A DNA stretch of 64,000 nucleotides from Limnomonas spitsbergensis (Eukaryota; Chlorophyta; Chlorophyceae; Chlamydomonadales): NCBI GenBank assembly GCA_037349105.1, contig JAYJMM010000081.1, positions 1,550,001 to 1,614,000 on the forward strand, read 5' to 3'. The position numbers and the translations under genes are program-made. How positions within the stretch are numbered: position 1 is the first letter of the stretch; every line of letters starts with the position of its first letter. Below, one piece after another: positions 47,833-53,800 of the stretch. The notes under the pieces are model-generated. The model searched no databases. It saw nothing but the letters and a program-made list of their open reading frames with translations, and had not been told where the DNA came from.

Positions 47833-50800
47833 CAGGAGCAGCAAGCCTAAGCATGGATCCATCTGCGGGCACACTGGAGCAGGAAGCAGCAGGCTTAATT
47901 GTCAGCAGACGCAATGAAGGCCAGGCAGAGTGAAAAGCAGCAGAAGCCTAAGCAGCATGTCTAAGCAGCATGCCTATTGCCTAAGCAGCATGTCTAAGCA
48001 GCATGCCTAAGCAGCATGTCTAAGCAGCATGTCTAAGCAGCAGGTCTAAGCAGCATGTCTAAGCAGCATGTCTAAGCAGCATGTCTAAGCAGCATGTCTA
48101 AGCAGCATGCCTAAGCAGCATGTCTAAGCAGCATGTCTAAGCAGCATGCCTAAGCAGCATGTCTTAGCAGCATGTCTAAGCAGCATGCCTAAGCAGCATG
48201 TCTAAGCAGCATGTCTAAGCAGCATGTCTAAGCAGCATGTCTAAGCAGCATGTCTAAGCAGCATGCCTAAGCAGCATGCCTAAGCAGCATGTCTAAGCAG
48301 CATGTCTAAGCAGCATGTCTAAGCAGCATGCCTAAGCAGCATGTCTAAGCAGCATGTCTAAGCAGCATGCCTAAGCAGCATGCCTAAGCAGCATGTCTAA
48401 GCAGCATGTCTAAGCAGCATGTCTAAGCAGCATGCCTAAGCAGCATGTCTAAGCAGCATGCCTAAGCAGCATGTCTAAGCAGCATGTCTAAGCAGCATGT
48501 CTAAGCAGCATGCCTAAGCAGCATGTCTAAGCAGCATGTCTAAGCAGCATGTCTAAGCAGCATGCCTAAGCAGCATTTCTAAGCAGCATGCCTAAGCAGC
48601 ATGCCTAAGCAGCATGCCTAAGCAGCATGTCTAAGCAGCATGTCTAAGCAGCATGTCTAAGCAGCATGTCTAAGCAGCATGCCTAAGCAGCATGTCTAAG
48701 CAGCATGTCTAAGCAGCATGTCTAAGCAGCATGTCTAAGCAGCATGTATAAGCAGCATGTCTAAGCAGCATGCCAAAGCAGCATGCACAAGCAGCATGTC
48801 TAAGCAGCATGTCTAAGCAGCATGTCTAAGCAGCATGCCTAAGCAGCATGTCTAAGCAGCATGTCTAAGCAGCATGCCTAAGCAGCATGTCTAAGCAGCA
48901 TATCTAAGCAGCATGCCTAAGCAGCATGCCTAAGCAGCATGCCTAAGCAGCATGTCTAAGCAGCATGCCTAAGCAGCATGCCTAAGCAGCATGTCTAAGC
49001 AGCATGCCTAAGCAGCATGTATAAGCAGCATGCCTAAGCAGCATGCCTAAGCAGCATGCCTAAGCAGCATGCCTAAGCAGCATGTCTAAGCAGCATGTCT
49101 AAGCAGCATGTCTAAGCAGCATGCCTAAGCAGCATGCCTAAGCAGCATGCCTAAGCAGCATGCCTAAGCAGCATGTCTAAGCAGCATGTCTAAGCAGCAT
49201 GTCTAAGCAGCATGCCTAAGCAGCATGCCTAAGCAGCATGCCTAAGCAGCATGCCTAAGCAGCATGTCTAAGCAGCATGCCTAAGCAGCATGTCTAAGCA
49301 GCATGTCTAAGCAGCATGCCTAAGCAGCATGTCTAAGCAGCATGTCTAAGCAGCATGCCTAAGCAGCATGCCTAAGCAGCATGCCTAAGCAGCATGCCTA
49401 AGCAGCATGCCTAAGCAGCATGCCTAAGCAGCATGCCTAAGCAGCATGCCTAAGCAGCATGCCTAAGCAGCATGCCTAAGCAGCATGCCTAAGCAGCATG
49501 CCTAAGCAGCATGCCTAAGCAGCATGTCTAAGCAGCATGCCTAAGCAGCATGTCTAAGCAGCATGTCTAAGCAGCATGCCTAAGCAGCATGTCTAAGCAG
49601 CATGTCTAAGCAGCATGCCTAAGCAGCATGTCTAAGCAGCATGTCTAAGCAGCATGCCTAAGCAGCATGCCTAAGCAGCATGCCTACGCCTGGATCCATC
49701 TGCGGGCAAACATGAACAGGATGCAGCAGGGGTCATTGTCAGCAGTTCCTGAGAGGTTCAGACAAAGGAGCAGAAGAAGAAGAAGAAGACATCAGCAGCA
49801 GCAGCTTACCAAAACAGCAGCAGCTTGCCAAAACAGCAGCAGCATGGCTAACCAGCAGCAGCAGCAGCAGCATGCCTAAGCAGCTGCAACAGCAGCAACA
49901 GCAGCATGCCTAAGCAGCTGCAACAGCAGCAACAGCAGCATGCCTAAGCAGCTGCAACAGCAGCAACAGCAGCATGCCTAAGCAGCTGCAACAGCAGCAA
50001 CAGCAGCATGCCTAAGCAGCTGCAACAGCAGCAACAGCAGCATGCCTAAGCAGCTGCAACAGCAGCAACACCAGCATGCCTAAGCAGCTGCAACAGCAGC
50101 AACAGCAGCATGCCTAAGCAGCTGCAACAGCAGCAACAGCAGCATGCCTAAGCAGCTGCAACAGCAGCAACAGCAGCATGCCTAAGCAGCTGCAACAGCA
50201 GCAACAGCAACAGCAACAATGCTTTGGGATTGCAAGTTCAATGTCACCAAGTCCCAAGGTCAAAGTAAATGCTTTGGGATGGCAAGTTGCAAACACACCT
50301 GCGGACCTGCCTCATTCACACCAACAATATGCCACCCTCGGAACGAGTTAAGATTTCAGGGTCTGCAGGATGTTGTTCACACTTTATAGGTTTAGGGTTC
50401 AGTTCGAAACACTCCTCCCCCGGATCATCACCAATAATCAGTGTTAGGCACCCCAAATGCAACTTTCTCACAACATTAAAAATCCGGGTTTCCAGCAAAA
50501 CTTCCTCATGAAGCCTAGATCACCCGTCCCAGGGTTAAAGGCTAAGTTTCCTAGCGCACCTTACACAACATGCCTACATTAACGTTCAAGGTTTCAAGGC
50601 TGGTTTTCCAGCGCACATTCCTCATGATGCCCAGATCAGGGTTTCAAAAATGGGGTTCCCAGGAATAGTACCACATCACACCTAGATCAGGGTTCAGGGT
50701 GCCCCTTCTTTGGGTTCCCGGCGCACCTTCCTCATGACTTCCCCTATGTTGCCGAAGGTGCGCACATGTGCCCCCATGCAGTCAACCAGCGCCTGGAGGA

Positions 50801-53800
50801 AGGAGTGGCTGCTACGGGACTCCATCTGCGATGGGTTAAGGGTTTAGGATTTTAGGGCTGCTACGGGACTCCATCTGTAAAGGGTTTAGGGCTAACAACG
50901 AGAAGGAGGTGAATGGGAGGGGAGCAAGAAGGAAGGAAGAGCTGCTCTCCACCCTCCCTTGCCCTTACGTCACCAGGCCTATACCTCACCTCAGTCATCC
51001 TGCGTGTGACTTCAAACCTGGAAGCCTCAGCGTACGTGCGGCACGCCAGCAGATCCTGGTCGGCCATCACATCAGCCAGCCTGGATTCCAGCTCCACCCT
51101 CCCTTGCCCTGACACCATCCCTCACCTCTGTCATCCTGCGTGCGACTTCAAACCTGGCCGCTTCAGCGTACGTGCGGCATGCTAGCAGGTCCTGGTAGGC
51201 CCTTTCTACGACCTCACGCTTGGCAGACTGGTATGGCAAATGTGTGGAGGGCGGGGGGCAGGGGGGCAGAGGGACAGAGGGTCAGTGCTGGTATGAAACA
51301 GGTTCTGGAAACAGGGGACAGAGGGGCAGAGGGGACAGGGGGGCAGAGGGGACAGGGGGGCAGGAGGGGACAGGGGGGCAGGAGGGGAGAGGGGGGCAGG
51401 AGCGGAGAGGGGGGCAGAGGGGACAGGGGGGCAGGAGGGGAGAGGGGGGCAGGAGCGGAGAGGGGGGCCAGAAGGGGAGAGGGGCATGGGGGCATAGGGG
51501 CAGTATTGGTATCAATCAGGGTTTGGAAAAAGGAGTCAGAGAGTCAGGGTTATCCTTGTCATCCCTGACCAAAGCCACACACATGTAGACACACATGCCT
51601 TTCCACCTCCCCCACCTTTTTGAAGCCCAGGTATTTGGCCTCCGCTTCCTCCATGTCAGCCTGACGCCTCTCATATTGCCGGTGGCATTCACGCACCGTG
51701 GTGAACACACCGTCAACCCAAGAAGTTTGCAGCTGCTCCGATATGTACTCCATCTGTGAGGGGGGGGGGGGTTAGGGTTTAGGGTTTTGGGCTTAGGGTT
51801 GTGAGCACCCCGCTACCCATGAAGTTTGCAGCTGCTCCAATACGTACTCCATTTGCAAGGGGGGAGGGTCCCAGTCTTTGTGTTTCACATCAGGGGAGGA
51901 CAATGAACACAACGCATCCACCCGGGGGGGCAGCAGCTGCTCCGATATGTACTCCATGTGTTAGGGTAGGGAGGGGGAATCAGTCTTTGAGAATATAATT
52001 TAGGGGGGTAGCAGCTGTTCCTTTATTTCATCCATGAGTAGGAGGGTTGGAGGGATACAATCTTTGAGTGTGGCATTCAAAGAGGTCATACGGGTTATAG
52101 GGTGAAGGGCGTAGGGTGCACATGCACAGGCCTGAGGGTTTAATAGGGGTCGTTAATAACCCTTAGACATATAAATGCTGGGAAAACGGTAACGGCGCGG
52201 ATGTGGCTTCGGCCCAGGCTGCGCTGTTTCCTGCGCTGTCTCACGCCTCCCACTTGGCGTAGCTTTCTTTCTTTCTTTCTTTGCTGGAAAAATGATTGCA
52301 GGGGGGGTTGAGGGTTTAGCCCTGAGACATATACGCGGCTGGGATGATGATGGCATAGGGTTGCGCGTTTAGGATTTTAACCCTGACCCTAACCCCTAAA
52401 CCTGCACCTCAGCTCCTAACCCTAAACATACATAGGACAATGGTTGCACAGGTCTATGCAAGAGGCTGAGATCAGACCCACCCTGAATGAATGAGTCATG
52501 GAGTCCTTACGCTGAAATTAAGATCTGAATCAAGTGTTTGATAAGGGGCGCACGTTCGCATGTTGGGAGTGACCGACGCTTTCGACACATCCTTATATAT
52601 TTCAATTCGACTGCACACCAATTGCATTCCTATTGCAGGGCACATTTGGATCTTGACATAGTCCAGCAAATGTGGATCTTGTTGCCAATGGCTTGGATCC
52701 TGTGGATCTTGATATAGTCCAGCAACTGTGGATCTTGTTGCCAATAGCTTGGTTCCTGTGGACCGCGATATAGTCCAGCAACTATGGATTGTGTTGTCGA
52801 TGGCTTGGATCCTGTGGATCTTGATATAGTCCAACAACTTTGAAACTGTGGATCTGAATAAAGAGCTATTCAGGTTTGTTCAAACCTGAATCCTGCTCAG
52901 ATCCTGCAACTGAAAGTGTGGACCTGAATGTGGGCATAGATCCCACAGTTCACACCTGGATCTTGAGCAGATCGTAGTACGATGCAACCTCCTTCAAAGC
53001 GTACGTGAACTTTGCAAGGGGCATGCCTAGAGGCCAGGGGGACAGGGAGATAAAAGGACATGGGATAGCATTTTTAAACGTTTAAAGAAATAATAGGGCA
53101 TGTGGAACATTACTAAGTGTCTTAGGTACAGGGGGTCAGGGAGATGAAACTACAAGGGATGGCATGCCTAGAGGCCGAGGGGTCAGGAAGATGAAACGAC
53201 ATGTGAGTCCTCCTCAAACGTGTCATCGGTGACTTCAAAAGAGCATGCCGTGCCAAGGGATACCAGGTGGGTAGGAGAGAGGGACAGCCTACCATGAAAC
53301 AGGAGGAACAAGGTCCATTGCATGTATGTATGCACAGGGAAGGGCACATTTGCAGAGCGATGAAAGAGGAAAGAGGGAGGAGAGAGGGACAGGGTGAAGG
53401 GATGAACGGCATGTCGTGGGATGGCATGTGGAACATAATTAAGTGCTTCGGGTACAGGAGGGAAATGGTCCATTGCATGTATGTATGCAAAGGGAAGGGC
53501 CGATTTGCAGGGCGGTGGAAGAGGAAAGAGGGAGGAGAAAGAGGGAGGGGGAAGAGACAGAGGGGGGAAAATAGGGAGGAGAAAGAGGGGGGAGAAAGAG
53601 GAAAGAGAAAGGGGGGGAGGGGGGGGGGGGGGGGGGGGAGAGGGAGGAGAAAGAGGGAGGAGGAAGAGGGGGGAGAAGGAGGGGAGAGTAAGAGGGAGGA
53701 GAAAGAGGGAGGGGGGAGAAAGAGGGAGGAGAAAGGGGGAGGAGAAAGAGGGAGGAGGAAGAGGGAGGAGAAAGAGGGAGGAGAAAGAGGGAGGAGAAAG

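Noticed and set aside
53190..53280. Extra exon reading SLGTACSFEVTDDTFEEDSH
   Set aside because: Exon 3 joins exon 4 in phase with no missing BAR residues; this segment has no homologous counterpart and lies beside an exon 4 acceptor copy.
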